A model generated the notes under the pieces. That model was given only the letters and a program-made list of their open reading frames with translations. It had not been told where the DNA came from and did no database searches. A stretch of 64,000 nt of DNA, from the NCBI GenBank assembly GCA_043801445.1, contig JAZDMB010000012.1, positions 11,326-75,325 on the forward strand, written 5' to 3'. This stretch comes from JAZDFP01 sp043801445 (GTDB taxonomy: Bacteria > Planctomycetota > MHYJ01 > JACQXL01). A program made the translations under genes and the position numbers. Positions 25,482 through 34,440 of this stretch are shown in pieces (positions within the stretch are counted from its first letter, which is position 1; each line of letters opens with the position of its first letter).

Positions 25482-26247
25482 GTATAAATCTCCTCGCGAA
25501 ATCGAATTAATACATAAGGCCGGACAAATTTTAGGAGAATCTTTAAGGTTAGTAGCTAATTCTATAAAACCTAATATAACAACAAAATCGCTTGATGAAT
25601 TAGTAGCTACCTATATTAAAGGAAAAGGAGGAATACCAGCCTTTAAGGGATATCGTGGTTACCCATCTAATATATGCGTCTCAATTAACGAAGAAGTAGT
25701 CCATGGTATTCCCAGTAAGCGCCTTTTAAAGGAAAGCGATATTGTCAGTGTTGATATCGGGGTTTGTTATAAAAACTATTATGCTGACGCAGCAATTACT
25801 TTACCTGTGGCTAAAATTACACGTCAAGCGCAACAACTGATTGATGTAACCAAAGAAGCTCTTGATTTAGCCATAAATAAAGTTGCTGATGGCATAAAAT
25901 TATCAGAGATATCTGCGACTATACAAAACTATGTTGAGTCAAATAATTTCTCTGTAGTAAGAGATTTAGTTGGGCATGGTATTGGTTCTTCAATACACGA
26001 AGAACCACAGATACCTAATTATGTTGACTCTAAAAGAGGAGAGGAAAATAATATTATTCTCAAAGAGGGAATGGTTTTAGCTATTGAACCAATGGTAAAC
26101 GAAGGAACTTATGAGGTTGAAACGCTCCCTAATGGTTGGACCGTAATTACACGAGACCGTAAACTGTCTGCTCATTTTGAGCATACTATCTTAGTAGAAA
26201 AAAACGGTCGAAAAGTCTTAACTAAAATAGATGCTAATAACAACTAA
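25474..26247 (+). CDS. map: Methionine aminopeptidase, type I
   Basis: Removes N-terminal Met from new proteins. Length 257. The five metal ligands are visible in order: Asp in VSVDIGVCY, Asp in YYADAAITLP, His in LVGHGIGSSIHEEP, Glu in VLAIEPMV and Glu in HFEHTILV. HGIPS is the substrate-side His. It overlaps adk by 8 nt and is 3 nt from infA, as in canonical spc/alpha junctions. Confidence 0.96.
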   Translation: MIKYKSPREIELIHKAGQILGESLRLVANSIKPNITTKSLDELVATYIKGKGGIPAFKGYRGYPSNICVSINEEVVHGIPSKRLLKESDIVSVDIGVCYKNYYADAAITLPVAKITRQAQQLIDVTKEALDLAINKVADGIKLSEISATIQNYVESNNFSVVRDLVGHGIGSSIHEEPQIPNYVDSKRGEENNIILKEGMVLAIEPMVNEGTYEVETLPNGWTVITRDRKLSAHFEHTILVEKNGRKVLTKIDANNN

Positions 26248-26250
26248 GAT

Positions 26251-26466
26251 ATGTCAAAAGAAGAACCTATTAGAACAGAAGGGATAGTGTTAGAAGCATT
26301 GCCTAATGCCATGTTTAAAGTTGAATTAAAAAATAAACATGTGATTTTAGCACATGTTGCTGGTAAACTCAGAATGCATTTTATTAAAATTCTATCGGGT
26401 GATAGAGTAACTGTAGAAATTTCTCCTTATGACCTTTCTAAAGGAAGAATTGTGTATAGAGGTTAA
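26251..26466 (+). CDS. infA: Translation initiation factor IF-1
   Basis: A single OB-fold protein of 71 residues binding the 30S A site. Contains EGIVLEALPNAMFKVEL, HVAGKLRMHFIKILSGDRV and ISPYDLSKGRIVYRG, all family signatures. It lies between map and rpmJ. Confidence 0.96.
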   Translation: MSKEEPIRTEGIVLEALPNAMFKVELKNKHVILAHVAGKLRMHFIKILSGDRVTVEISPYDLSKGRIVYRG

Positions 26467-26469
26467 AAT

Positions 26470-26586
26470 ATGAAAGTCCGTGCTTCCGTTAAGCGAATTT
26501 GCGAGAACTGTCAGATAATTATAAGAAAAAAAGTGGTTCGAGTTATTTGCTCTAATCCACGACATAAACAACGTCAAGGAAAATAA
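26470..26586 (+). CDS. rpmJ: 50S ribosomal protein L36
   Basis: A 38-residue protein starting MKVRASVKRICENCQ and ending RHKQRQGK. The zinc ribbon is intact: Cys11, Cys14, Cys27 and His32, in the C-x2-C-x12-C-x4-H pattern of the Zn-binding form of L36. It starts 3 nt after infA stops and precedes rpsM, its usual place. Confidence 0.95.
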   Translation: MKVRASVKRICENCQIIIRKKVVRVICSNPRHKQRQGK

Positions 26587-26633
26587 CTAAATACTTATCT
26601 GCTGAGATATATTTTGAAAGGGGATTCTAATTT

Positions 26634-27017
26634 ATGGCACGTATTGCTGGAGTTGAATTGCCTGCGAATAAAAGAGTTGAAGTTGGTCTAATGTATATTT
26701 ATGGCATTGGCTTAACATCTTCTCGTAAAATACTAAAGGAAATCGGTATTGATGAAAATATCCAGATAAAAAATCTAACGGAAGAACAAATCAGTAAACT
26801 TAATAACGTTATAGATAAACACTATACCGTTGAAGGAGCATTACGCCGACAGATTGCTCAAAATATTCAAAGATTAAAAAGTATAAGCTCTTATAGAGGT
26901 TACAGGCATCGTAAAGGATTACCAGTAAGAGGACAACGAACAAGGTCGAATGCAAGAACGCGTAAAGGTCCTCGTAAAACGGTTGCCGGCAGAAAAATCG
27001 CAGCAGAAAAAACATAA
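26634..27017 (+). CDS. rpsM: 30S ribosomal protein S13
   Basis: Small-subunit head protein of 127 residues. Landmarks are ARIAGVELPANKRVEVGLMYIYGIG, the helix LTEEQISKLNNVID and the basic C-terminus HRKGLPVRGQRTRSNARTRKGPRKT. GAAAGGGGA precedes the ATG by about 9 nt. Confidence 0.97.
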   Translation: MARIAGVELPANKRVEVGLMYIYGIGLTSSRKILKEIGIDENIQIKNLTEEQISKLNNVIDKHYTVEGALRRQIAQNIQRLKSISSYRGYRHRKGLPVRGQRTRSNARTRKGPRKTVAGRKIAAEKT

Positions 27018-27057
27018 AAATTATTTAATGTCTTAAAATAAGAAAGAAGTTAGAAGT

Positions 27058-27513
27058 ATGGGAACTCAAAAAGCTAAGGTGATAGAAGCAATACCGTCTG
27101 ATAAAACCACTAAAGAAAAACCAGTATCAACAACACCTAAACCAGCTAAGAAAAAAATAAAAAGAACTGTCACCAAAGCTATTGCCCATATAAAAGCAAC
27201 ATTTAATAATACGATTATTTCTATTACTGACGAGAAGGGTTGTGTACTCTGCTGTGCTTCAGGAGGAACAATAGGGTTTAAGGGATCTCGTAAAAGCACT
27301 CCATTTGCAGCGCAGAAAGCAGCTGAAAGTTTAGTTGATAAGGCTCGCAAATTCGGTATTAAAGAAGTAGAGGTCAGGGTTAAAGGTCCTGGTTCTGGTC
27401 GTGAATCAGCTATTAGAGCACTGCAAGCTGCGGGTCTGCATGTGACAACTATTGAAGATGTAACACCATTACCGCATAATGGTTGCCGCCCTCGTAAAAA
27501 ACGTCGTGTTTAA
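27058..27513 (+). CDS. rpsK: 30S ribosomal protein S11 with N-terminal extension
   Basis: Platform protein of the 30S subunit. The S11 core starts near residue 40 (AIAHIKATFNNTIISITD) and includes ASGGTIGFKGSRKSTPFAAQKAAE, VKGPGSGRESAIRAL and the C-terminal TPLPHNGCRPRKKRRV. An extra 30 or so Lys/Pro/Thr-rich residues lie at the N-terminus. AGAAAGAAG precedes the ATG. Confidence 0.96.
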   Translation: MGTQKAKVIEAIPSDKTTKEKPVSTTPKPAKKKIKRTVTKAIAHIKATFNNTIISITDEKGCVLCCASGGTIGFKGSRKSTPFAAQKAAESLVDKARKFGIKEVEVRVKGPGSGRESAIRALQAAGLHVTTIEDVTPLPHNGCRPRKKRRV

Positions 27514-27568
27514 TCTTGATATATATAACTAAATTTAACTGATTAATCACAGAGGAGAAAATAATTTA

Positions 27569-28201
27569 ATGGCAAAATTAAAACAAGCAAAATGTAGAAT
27601 CTGCCGACGGGAAAAAGTGAAGTTATTTCTACGTGGCAAAAGATGCGAAACAGTCCGCTGTGCCGTTGAGCGTCGTCCCCAACTTCCCGGTCAACACGGT
27701 GTAAAGAAAAGAAGATCACGCCTTACAGATTATGGCCTGCATCTTAGAGAAAAACAAAAGATTAAACGAATATATGGCATAGGAGAACGTCAATTTAAAA
27801 ACTATTTCCAAAAAGCACAGCAGCAAACAGGTAATACAGGAGAAAACTTATTAGTCTTATTAGAAACACGATTGGATAACATTCTTTATAACGCTGGCTG
27901 GGCGACATCTAGAGTACAGGGAAGACAATTCATAACGCATGGACATATTGTAGTTAATAACGAAAGAGTTAATATCCCCTCTTTTAATGTTAAAGCCGGA
28001 AATATAATTACACCCAACAAACACGAATCTAGTCAAAAATTAGTAGCAAGTTGGCGGGATATTGCTAAAAAAGAACAGATACCAAGCTGGTTAAAAACAA
28101 AGGAAGGTGTTCAACAAATAGAAGTTATTCAATTACCTAAACGAATTGATATTGCTGTTCCAATTAATGAACAGTTAATTGTAGAATTTGCTTCCAGATA
28201 A
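27569..28201 (+). CDS. rpsD: 30S ribosomal protein S4 (zinc-binding form)
   Basis: Primary 16S rRNA-binding protein, 210 residues. The N-terminus carries Cys9, Cys12, Cys26 and Cys31 (C-x2-C-x13-C-x4-C), the Zn form. RRPQLPGQHG, EKQKIKRIYGIGERQF and the S4 RNA-binding domain (LLVLLETRLDNILYNAGWA, GRQFITHGHIVVNN) follow. GAGGAG lies about 11 nt upstream. Confidence 0.97.
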   Translation: MAKLKQAKCRICRREKVKLFLRGKRCETVRCAVERRPQLPGQHGVKKRRSRLTDYGLHLREKQKIKRIYGIGERQFKNYFQKAQQQTGNTGENLLVLLETRLDNILYNAGWATSRVQGRQFITHGHIVVNNERVNIPSFNVKAGNIITPNKHESSQKLVASWRDIAKKEQIPSWLKTKEGVQQIEVIQLPKRIDIAVPINEQLIVEFASR

Positions 28202-28219
28202 AAATGTAGGAGGTATTTT

Positions 28220-29245
28220 ATGAGGGCAAAATGGCGAGAATTTGAGATGCCCGCGCGAGTAATTCAAGATGAAAAAACTTGCAGTGGCTCATATGGACTG
28301 TTTATAGCAGAACCATTTGAACGAGGATTTGCTAATACTATTGGAAACGGTTTGAGACGAGTTCTTCTCAGCTCTATCGAAGGTTGCGCACCTATTTCAG
28401 CGAAAATTAAAGGAGTTGAGCATGAATTCTCTACAATGGATGACGTTTTAGAAGATGTCGTTGAAATAATCTTGAATCTGAAAAAACTTGTTATTCATAT
28501 CAAGTCCAGCGGAAATGAACCAAAAAAATTATACATGGAAGTAAAACACAAAGGACCTGTAACTGCTGCTGATTTTAAGCCAGACCCAACAATAGAAATT
28601 ATTAACCCAGAATTACATATTGCTACTTTAGTAGAGGAACGGGAATTTATCGTTGAAGTAACCGTGCAAAAAGGTCGCGGCTATGTCTCCAGCGAAGAAC
28701 ATATCTCTTCTGAAGAAAACCATGAAATAGGTGTTATATTGATGGATTCTATATTTTCACCTGTTACACGTGTCAGCTACCGAGTAGAAAGTACACGTTT
28801 AGGTAAACGTACTGATTACGAACGGTTAATCATAGAGATATGGACCAATGGTTCTGTTACTCCTGAAATGGCTTTGGTAGAAGCGTCTAAAATATATCGT
28901 AAACATCTTAATCCATTCATTTATTATTATGAGTTAGGTAAAGAGATGCAGGTGGATGACCGTAAGGAAAAAGAAGCAATTAAAAAGGAAGAATATCTTG
29001 CAGCGCTTAAGCATAAACTTTCCTTATCTTTATCAGAACTAGACCTTTCTACTCGCGCTACCCGTTGTCTTAGCAAACAAAAAATCCAGACTATTAAAGA
29101 TTTAATCATATGCTCTGAAATGGATTTACTTAAGATACCAAATTTCGGCAAGACTTCACTAAAAGAAATTAAGAAGAAATTATCTGAAGGAATGGGCTTA
29201 ACATTAGGAATGGATATCTCTACTATTTTAGCAGAGAGCGAGTAG
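28220..29245 (+). CDS. rpoA: RNA polymerase alpha subunit
   Basis: Assembles RNA polymerase and contacts promoters. Length 341. The alpha-NTD contains FIAEPFERGFANTIGNGLRRVLLSSIEG and KGPVTAADF. The alpha-CTD (about residues 265-335) has LDLSTRATRCLSKQKIQTIKDLI and KIPNFGKTSLKEIKKKL. AGGAGG lies about 6 nt before the ATG. Canonical position between rpsD and rplQ. Confidence 0.97.
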   Translation: MRAKWREFEMPARVIQDEKTCSGSYGLFIAEPFERGFANTIGNGLRRVLLSSIEGCAPISAKIKGVEHEFSTMDDVLEDVVEIILNLKKLVIHIKSSGNEPKKLYMEVKHKGPVTAADFKPDPTIEIINPELHIATLVEEREFIVEVTVQKGRGYVSSEEHISSEENHEIGVILMDSIFSPVTRVSYRVESTRLGKRTDYERLIIEIWTNGSVTPEMALVEASKIYRKHLNPFIYYYELGKEMQVDDRKEKEAIKKEEYLAALKHKLSLSLSELDLSTRATRCLSKQKIQTIKDLIICSEMDLLKIPNFGKTSLKEIKKKLSEGMGLTLGMDISTILAESE

Positions 29246-29290
29246 TTCACAATTGTCATTAGTTTGAGAATGCGAAGGGAGAATCTCTAA

Positions 29291-29830
29291 ATGAGACATG
29301 CTAGAAAATGGCGTAAATTAGGACGTCCCAGTACACAGTATAAATTATTAGGAAGAAATCTTGTTGCCAGCCTGTTTAAGCATGAACGTATTATAACAAC
29401 CGAGCAAAAAGCAAAAGAATTTAGAAGTATGGCTGAAAAACTTATTACCATGGCAAAAAAAACATCGCTTCATCATATCAGATTGGTACTCTCAAGATTA
29501 CAAGATAAGGATATGACCAATAAACTTTTTAAAGAAATAGCACCACGGTTTCAAGATCGACCAGGTGGTTATACACGAATTATCAAATTAGGTGGTTCCC
29601 GATGGGAGAAAGTTAAAAAACCAGGCCGTTTTGCATGGAATAGACTCGGCGATAATGGTAGTCGGGTAATATGGGAGTTGGTAGTAAAAAAGGAACCTGA
29701 AAAACCACAAAAAAAAGGTAAAGGTAAGGAAAAAACTGAAGATAAAACCAAGATTGAAACTGAAGAAAAAACTAAAACTACAACGAAAACTAAAGAACCG
29801 ATAAACACCACTTCAGATACAAAAAAGTAG
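29291..29830 (+). CDS. rplQ: 50S ribosomal protein L17 with C-terminal tail
   Basis: The L17 core spans about residues 1-135: MRHARKWRKLGRPSTQYKLLGRNLV, ITTEQKAKEFRSMAEKLI, and the C-terminal GGYTRIIKLGGSRW and NRLGDNGSRVIWELV. About 45 further residues are Lys/Glu/Thr-rich (KKGKGKEKTEDKTK) and probably disordered. AAGGGAGAA precedes the ATG by about 8 nt. It closes the ribosomal operon. Confidence 0.96.
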   Translation: MRHARKWRKLGRPSTQYKLLGRNLVASLFKHERIITTEQKAKEFRSMAEKLITMAKKTSLHHIRLVLSRLQDKDMTNKLFKEIAPRFQDRPGGYTRIIKLGGSRWEKVKKPGRFAWNRLGDNGSRVIWELVVKKEPEKPQKKGKGKEKTEDKTKIETEEKTKTTTKTKEPINTTSDTKK

Positions 29831-29903
29831 CCACTCCACTTAATTCATGGTGGATATCATATATAAATTTCATAGTGTTAGATTCTGAAGTTTAAGCTAA
29901 ACA

Positions 29904-30323
29904 ATGATAGATTGCATTTTTTGTAAGATAGTTGAAGGTAAAATATCATCTAACAAAATATTTGAAGACAAGCATAATATTGCCATATTTGATATCAACC
30001 CCATTGCCAAAGCACATACCCTTTTTATAACCAAAGAACATTATCCTAATTTACTTGATGTCCCTGCGGGAAAAATACCATTGCTTTTTGTCAATCTTCC
30101 CCGTTTAGTTTCTACCATTCTTAAAGCAACCGGTTGCGAGGGATTTAATATTGTGCAAAATAATCAACGTTGTGCCGGACAGTTAATCCCTCATTTACAT
30201 TTACATATTATCCCGCGCCGACCAGGCGACCAAATTAATTTCAATTGGTGTCCCCAACCTTATCAAAAAGACGAGATGACAAAACTTGCTAAAATTATCA
30301 GTAAGGAACTTAATGGAAAATGA
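29904..30323 (+). CDS. HIT-family nucleotide-binding protein
   Basis: Histidine-triad hydrolase/transferase of 139 residues. CIFCKIVEGKISSNKIFED opens it, HTLFITKEHYPNLLDV lies mid-way, and the triad LIPHLHLHIIPR (H-x-H-x-H) near residue 97 carries the catalytic His. Substrates of bacterial HIT proteins are usually purine nucleoside phosphoramidates or dinucleotides. It overlaps lysS by 4 nt (ATGA). Confidence 0.9.
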   Translation: MIDCIFCKIVEGKISSNKIFEDKHNIAIFDINPIAKAHTLFITKEHYPNLLDVPAGKIPLLFVNLPRLVSTILKATGCEGFNIVQNNQRCAGQLIPHLHLHIIPRRPGDQINFNWCPQPYQKDEMTKLAKIISKELNGK

Positions 30324-31801
30324 ATAAACATTACGAAATCCGTTTAGATAAACTCGCAAAACTAAAAGAATTAGGTGTTAATCCCTTTGCTTACGAATTC
30401 AAACAAAATACTCCAATTAAAACAATCATAACTAATTTTCGTGATGATAGTACAGAACCACAAATAACCTCAACAGCTGGACGGATTATCTCTATCCGCG
30501 GACATGGGAAAGTCACCTTCTTGGATATACGCGACATGACCGATAAAATCCAACTCTACATCAAAAAAGACAAAATCAGCGAACTACAATATCAAATATT
30601 TGAACTACTTGATATCGGTGATATTATCGGTGTAAAAGGTCCATTGTTCAAGACTAAAACAGGTGAAATTACTATCATTGTAGAAGAACTCACTTTATTA
30701 ACCAAATCACTCTTACCTCTACCTGAAAAATGGCACGGGCTACAAGACGTAAACCTGCGTTATCGCCAGCGGTATTTAGACCTTCTCTCAAATTCTGATG
30801 TTCAGAAAACATTTATCATACGCAGTTCCATTATCCAATCAATCCGCCAATATCTTGATGAACATGGATTTATTGAAGTGGAAACACCGATGATGCACCC
30901 TATTCCAGGTGGTGCCACAGCTAAACCTTTCATTACCCATCATAATACCCTTGATATGGATTTATATCTCCGTATTGCTCCTGAATTGTATCTTAAACGA
31001 CTCCTAGTCGGTGGATTAGAACGCGTCTATGAAATCAACCGCAACTTCCGCAATGAAGGAATATCTGTCCATCATAACCCTGAATTTACTATGGTAGAAG
31101 CCTATCAGGCATATGCTGATTATAATGATATGATGAATTTAACAGAAGGTATTATTACCACTACTGCAAAAAAAATACATCCATCATTGAAAATAACCTA
31201 TGGTTCGAAAAATTCCTGTCTTTCCCATCCCGAATCCGTTCTGGATGAAAAAGAACAATTAGACCTAACTCCACCCTGGCAAAGAAAATCATATATGGAA
31301 CTATTCAAACAATACTGCCAGATAGACTGGCATAACCAAAAAGAAGTAGTCGCCAAAGCTAAATCATCAAATATTCCCACAGATAAAAAACATTATGAAT
31401 CCATTGCTGGTGATTTATTTGAGAAGTATGTAGAACCTAATCTCGTTGGACCGATATTCGTTACGGATTATCCTCTTGCTATCTGCCCATTAGCCAAAGC
31501 AAAAAGGAATAATTCTGAATTAGCCGAACGATTTGAACTATTCATTGCCCGGATGGAGATTGCCAATGCCTTCAGCGAATTAAACAACCCTTTAGACCAA
31601 AAAGAACGATTTGAGACACAACTAAAAAGCAAGGCAGAAGGAATGGTATCTATTGACGATGATTATATAAATGCCCTCTTACACGGAATGCCACCAGCTG
31701 GAGGTCTAGGTATCGGTATTGACCGTCTGGTAATGATTCTTACCAACAACCCTTCGATCCGTGATGTTATCCTATTCCCTACACTTCGTCTTGTAGAATA
31801 A
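30320..31801 (+). CDS. lysS: Lysyl-tRNA synthetase, class II
   Basis: Charges tRNA(Lys). Length 493. The N-terminal OB-fold anticodon domain includes TAGRIISIRGHGKVTFLDIRD. Class II motif 1 lies around FIEVETPMMHPIPGGATAKPF, motif 2 is FRNEGISVHHNPEFTMVE and motif 3 is GLGIGIDRLVMILTN. IAPELYLKRLLVGG is diagnostic of LysRS. It is translationally coupled to the HIT gene. Confidence 0.96.
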   Translation: MNKHYEIRLDKLAKLKELGVNPFAYEFKQNTPIKTIITNFRDDSTEPQITSTAGRIISIRGHGKVTFLDIRDMTDKIQLYIKKDKISELQYQIFELLDIGDIIGVKGPLFKTKTGEITIIVEELTLLTKSLLPLPEKWHGLQDVNLRYRQRYLDLLSNSDVQKTFIIRSSIIQSIRQYLDEHGFIEVETPMMHPIPGGATAKPFITHHNTLDMDLYLRIAPELYLKRLLVGGLERVYEINRNFRNEGISVHHNPEFTMVEAYQAYADYNDMMNLTEGIITTTAKKIHPSLKITYGSKNSCLSHPESVLDEKEQLDLTPPWQRKSYMELFKQYCQIDWHNQKEVVAKAKSSNIPTDKKHYESIAGDLFEKYVEPNLVGPIFVTDYPLAICPLAKAKRNNSELAERFELFIARMEIANAFSELNNPLDQKERFETQLKSKAEGMVSIDDDYINALLHGMPPAGGLGIGIDRLVMILTNNPSIRDVILFPTLRLVE

Positions 31802-31844
31802 AAAAAGCATCACGCATAAAATTATTGTAGGTATTAACCAGAAG

Positions 31845-34430
31845 TTATCTAATCTTTTCCTCGAGAATTTTCACACTTTTAACAGCTAATTCCCATTGTT
31901 TACTTAGATGTGCATAGCCAAATATGCCTATAAGATACGTAGTATCTTTGGTATTTCCGAACAAATTACCCTTAATTGGAATCGTTCCACAAAGGACATC
32001 ATCTATGAAACAACGAAATTCCGTTAGACGTTCCTTCGATACACCCAGTTCCAGTGTTATTTTAAAATCTTCTGCAGGGGTAATCTGTTTCTGAAAAGAT
32101 AACCATTCGACTGGCGGTGCATCTGGTTTATCAGAAAATCCATAAACAAATTGTTGCTTGTTACGAGCAATAAAAAAAGAATTGTCTTTTGATGAATTAG
32201 AGAGATGAATTCCACCAATAGTATCACTTGCCAAATCAATCTTTATTCTTGCTTCCAATTTAATAAAAGATACTTTGGAAACTGTTTTTTCAATAACAGT
32301 TAATCCTGTTTCGTTCAATGATTGAACGCCTTTAAATAAACACTGTTTATTAATAATGGCAATTTCAACACCATATTTTTCCGTTTCAGTCCAACCGCGC
32401 CCAAGAACATTGCTGTCAATTCTTTCAAAATTATCCAACCAAATAGACTGATTAGAAGCTCGGCTAATACTTTCTAAACTATCACGCGCATAAGCATTAG
32501 CATTCGATTTATCTATAGAAATAGACTCTTCTAATCTTTTTATGGCTGGTTCCACATTAAGTTCAGTATAATCAATATAAGCCAATAAATTAAGGGAAGG
32601 AGCATAATTCTTAAGGCGATTATTTTCAGTTAATATTTTCCTTGCTTGTTTTATATCACCATTCCCCACAAAAGTAAGAGCCAAATTAAAATCATCCATC
32701 CCACTTATCAGATTAGAAGGCATCTGATTTAAGTAGGCTTTATAATACTGAATAGCCTGTTTATAATCTTTTTGATAAAGTGAAATCATCGACAGATAGT
32801 AAAGTGTTTCGGTAAATGATGGTAAATTTGTCAGACACCATGTAAAGTTTTGCTGGGCATCTTGAAAATTCTGCTGACTAAAATATAATTGCCCCATCAC
32901 ATAATGAGCAGCAAAACTATCCGGCATCATCTTAAGTGCGGAATTAAATAAAACCAATGCTTCATCTGTCTTATTATTTATCCATTTAAGATAACCTAAT
33001 CCAATAAAAGATACTTCATCAGTAGGATTCAGGTTGCCATATCCATTAAATAGCATCTCAGCCTCAGGATAAAGATTTGCTGCAATATAAAGAAAACCTA
33101 AATTATTCCATGCTGAAGTACAATCAGGCTTATTCGATATAGATTTAATGAAATACTGGCTGGCTTTAGAGTAATCGGCATCTAGAACAAAAAGCATCCC
33201 CAAAATATTCATGGTATGAGCAGATATATCTGGCCGTTCCGCAATCTTTAAAAGAATCTCTCGCGCTTTACCTAAATTACCCCGCTGATACTCCATTAAT
33301 CCAAGTCCTTCAAAAACTTTTACTTCTGCCGGGCTAAGACCTTTTAATCGTTCATATATCTTTAATGCCGAATCGTAATCACGAGTCAAACAATATAGAT
33401 TAGCTAAGTTAAACAATGCTTCAACATAATTGGAGTTGACGCCTACAGATTTTTCGTACGAATCTAAAGCTTCCCCGAATAATCTTAATGTTTCGTAAGC
33501 CTCACCTAATCTGAAATAAATTACTTCCTTATTAACCAGGTCTGATTGAAGTGCTTTTTGATAAAGAGCAAATCCATTATCAAAGTCTTTTTTCTCAAGA
33601 TAATAATCAGCAAGTTTAAGATAGAATTTAAGTTCATGATTATTAATTTTAATGGCATTTTGTAATGCCATAGCTGCCTTATCTTCTAACCCTTTTTCAA
33701 AACACCACGCTGACAATCTCCACCAAGAATGAGCATCATCAACAGAAATCTTTTTCAGTTCAATTTCGTATAATTCATCGTTAGTATAAGTACGTTTTAT
33801 ATCTGTTAGATTCTGTCTTTTGTAACTAGCAACAGTATTACGCCCAGCCGGAACAAACCATATCACATCGTTATCTTCACCTATATACTTACCTCTTACC
33901 TCTGTTCCATTTTGTAAAATAAGTACGTCTTCATCTATCAATGGTTCAGAAGTAGAAGTTTTCTTATCAGGAGAAGAATTCAGATTTCGATTCGTTTCAG
34001 CAATAAGTGTCTTCAGTGTTTCGGCAGTTGGCAAAGAACTTATAGCAGGTGAACTAAGCTTTATAGAATTATCATAAGAGTAATTTTTACCAGTTTGTAC
34101 TTTTAAATTACCTTTATCACTATAACAACTATCAGGAAAAGGTTTAAATCCGACCAAAGTAAATTGTCTCTGTATTGGTTCAGGCAAGGAAAGATCAATG
34201 AAATTTCCGCCTTTTTGAGTTTGAGAAACAAATGGGTTCCTACCAGTGTTCAGTCGAACAGCAGAAGAAATAGATTCTTTAGGCGGCATGCCATAATAGG
34301 TTCGTGGTTTCTGATTTAATATCCATTCTTCTGATGTTTCATTTTTCTCGAAAACTAACATCCATAAAATCAGCCCTAAAAATATGATGGCTATGATAAT
34401 AATAAATTTTTCTTTAGTTAACCCAAACAT
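31845..34430 (-). CDS. Membrane-anchored TPR protein with C-terminal LamG-like domain
   Basis: An 861-residue protein: one N-terminal membrane segment (about residues 9-28), then a linker and a small beta region with GTEVRGKYIGEDNDVIWF (near 185-225). About ten to twelve TPRs follow (for example FYLKLADYYLEKKDFDNGFALY, AWNNLGFLYIAANLYPEAEMLF). The C-terminal beta-rich domain of about 180 residues (WLDNFERIDSNVLGRGW, then EARIKIDLASDTIGGIHLS) resembles concanavalin/LamG lectin-like modules. It is the last gene of the PilM/PilO-like operon and may be its periplasmic scaffold. The ATG at 34430 is preceded by eight G residues (34433-34440) acting as a G-only ribosome binding site. The upstream gene stops at the first bases of that tract. 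Confidence 0.75.
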   Translation of the reverse strand: MFGLTKEKFIIIIAIIFLGLILWMLVFEKNETSEEWILNQKPRTYYGMPPKESISSAVRLNTGRNPFVSQTQKGGNFIDLSLPEPIQRQFTLVGFKPFPDSCYSDKGNLKVQTGKNYSYDNSIKLSSPAISSLPTAETLKTLIAETNRNLNSSPDKKTSTSEPLIDEDVLILQNGTEVRGKYIGEDNDVIWFVPAGRNTVASYKRQNLTDIKRTYTNDELYEIELKKISVDDAHSWWRLSAWCFEKGLEDKAAMALQNAIKINNHELKFYLKLADYYLEKKDFDNGFALYQKALQSDLVNKEVIYFRLGEAYETLRLFGEALDSYEKSVGVNSNYVEALFNLANLYCLTRDYDSALKIYERLKGLSPAEVKVFEGLGLMEYQRGNLGKAREILLKIAERPDISAHTMNILGMLFVLDADYSKASQYFIKSISNKPDCTSAWNNLGFLYIAANLYPEAEMLFNGYGNLNPTDEVSFIGLGYLKWINNKTDEALVLFNSALKMMPDSFAAHYVMGQLYFSQQNFQDAQQNFTWCLTNLPSFTETLYYLSMISLYQKDYKQAIQYYKAYLNQMPSNLISGMDDFNLALTFVGNGDIKQARKILTENNRLKNYAPSLNLLAYIDYTELNVEPAIKRLEESISIDKSNANAYARDSLESISRASNQSIWLDNFERIDSNVLGRGWTETEKYGVEIAIINKQCLFKGVQSLNETGLTVIEKTVSKVSFIKLEARIKIDLASDTIGGIHLSNSSKDNSFFIARNKQQFVYGFSDKPDAPPVEWLSFQKQITPAEDFKITLELGVSKERLTEFRCFIDDVLCGTIPIKGNLFGNTKDTTYLIGIFGYAHLSKQWELAVKSVKILEEKIR

Positions 34431-34440
34431 AATCCCCCCC

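Noticed and set aside
31802..31844. Bidirectional terminator between lysS and the TPR gene
   Set aside because: No stem with a flanking U-tract could be drawn in the 43-nt gap.
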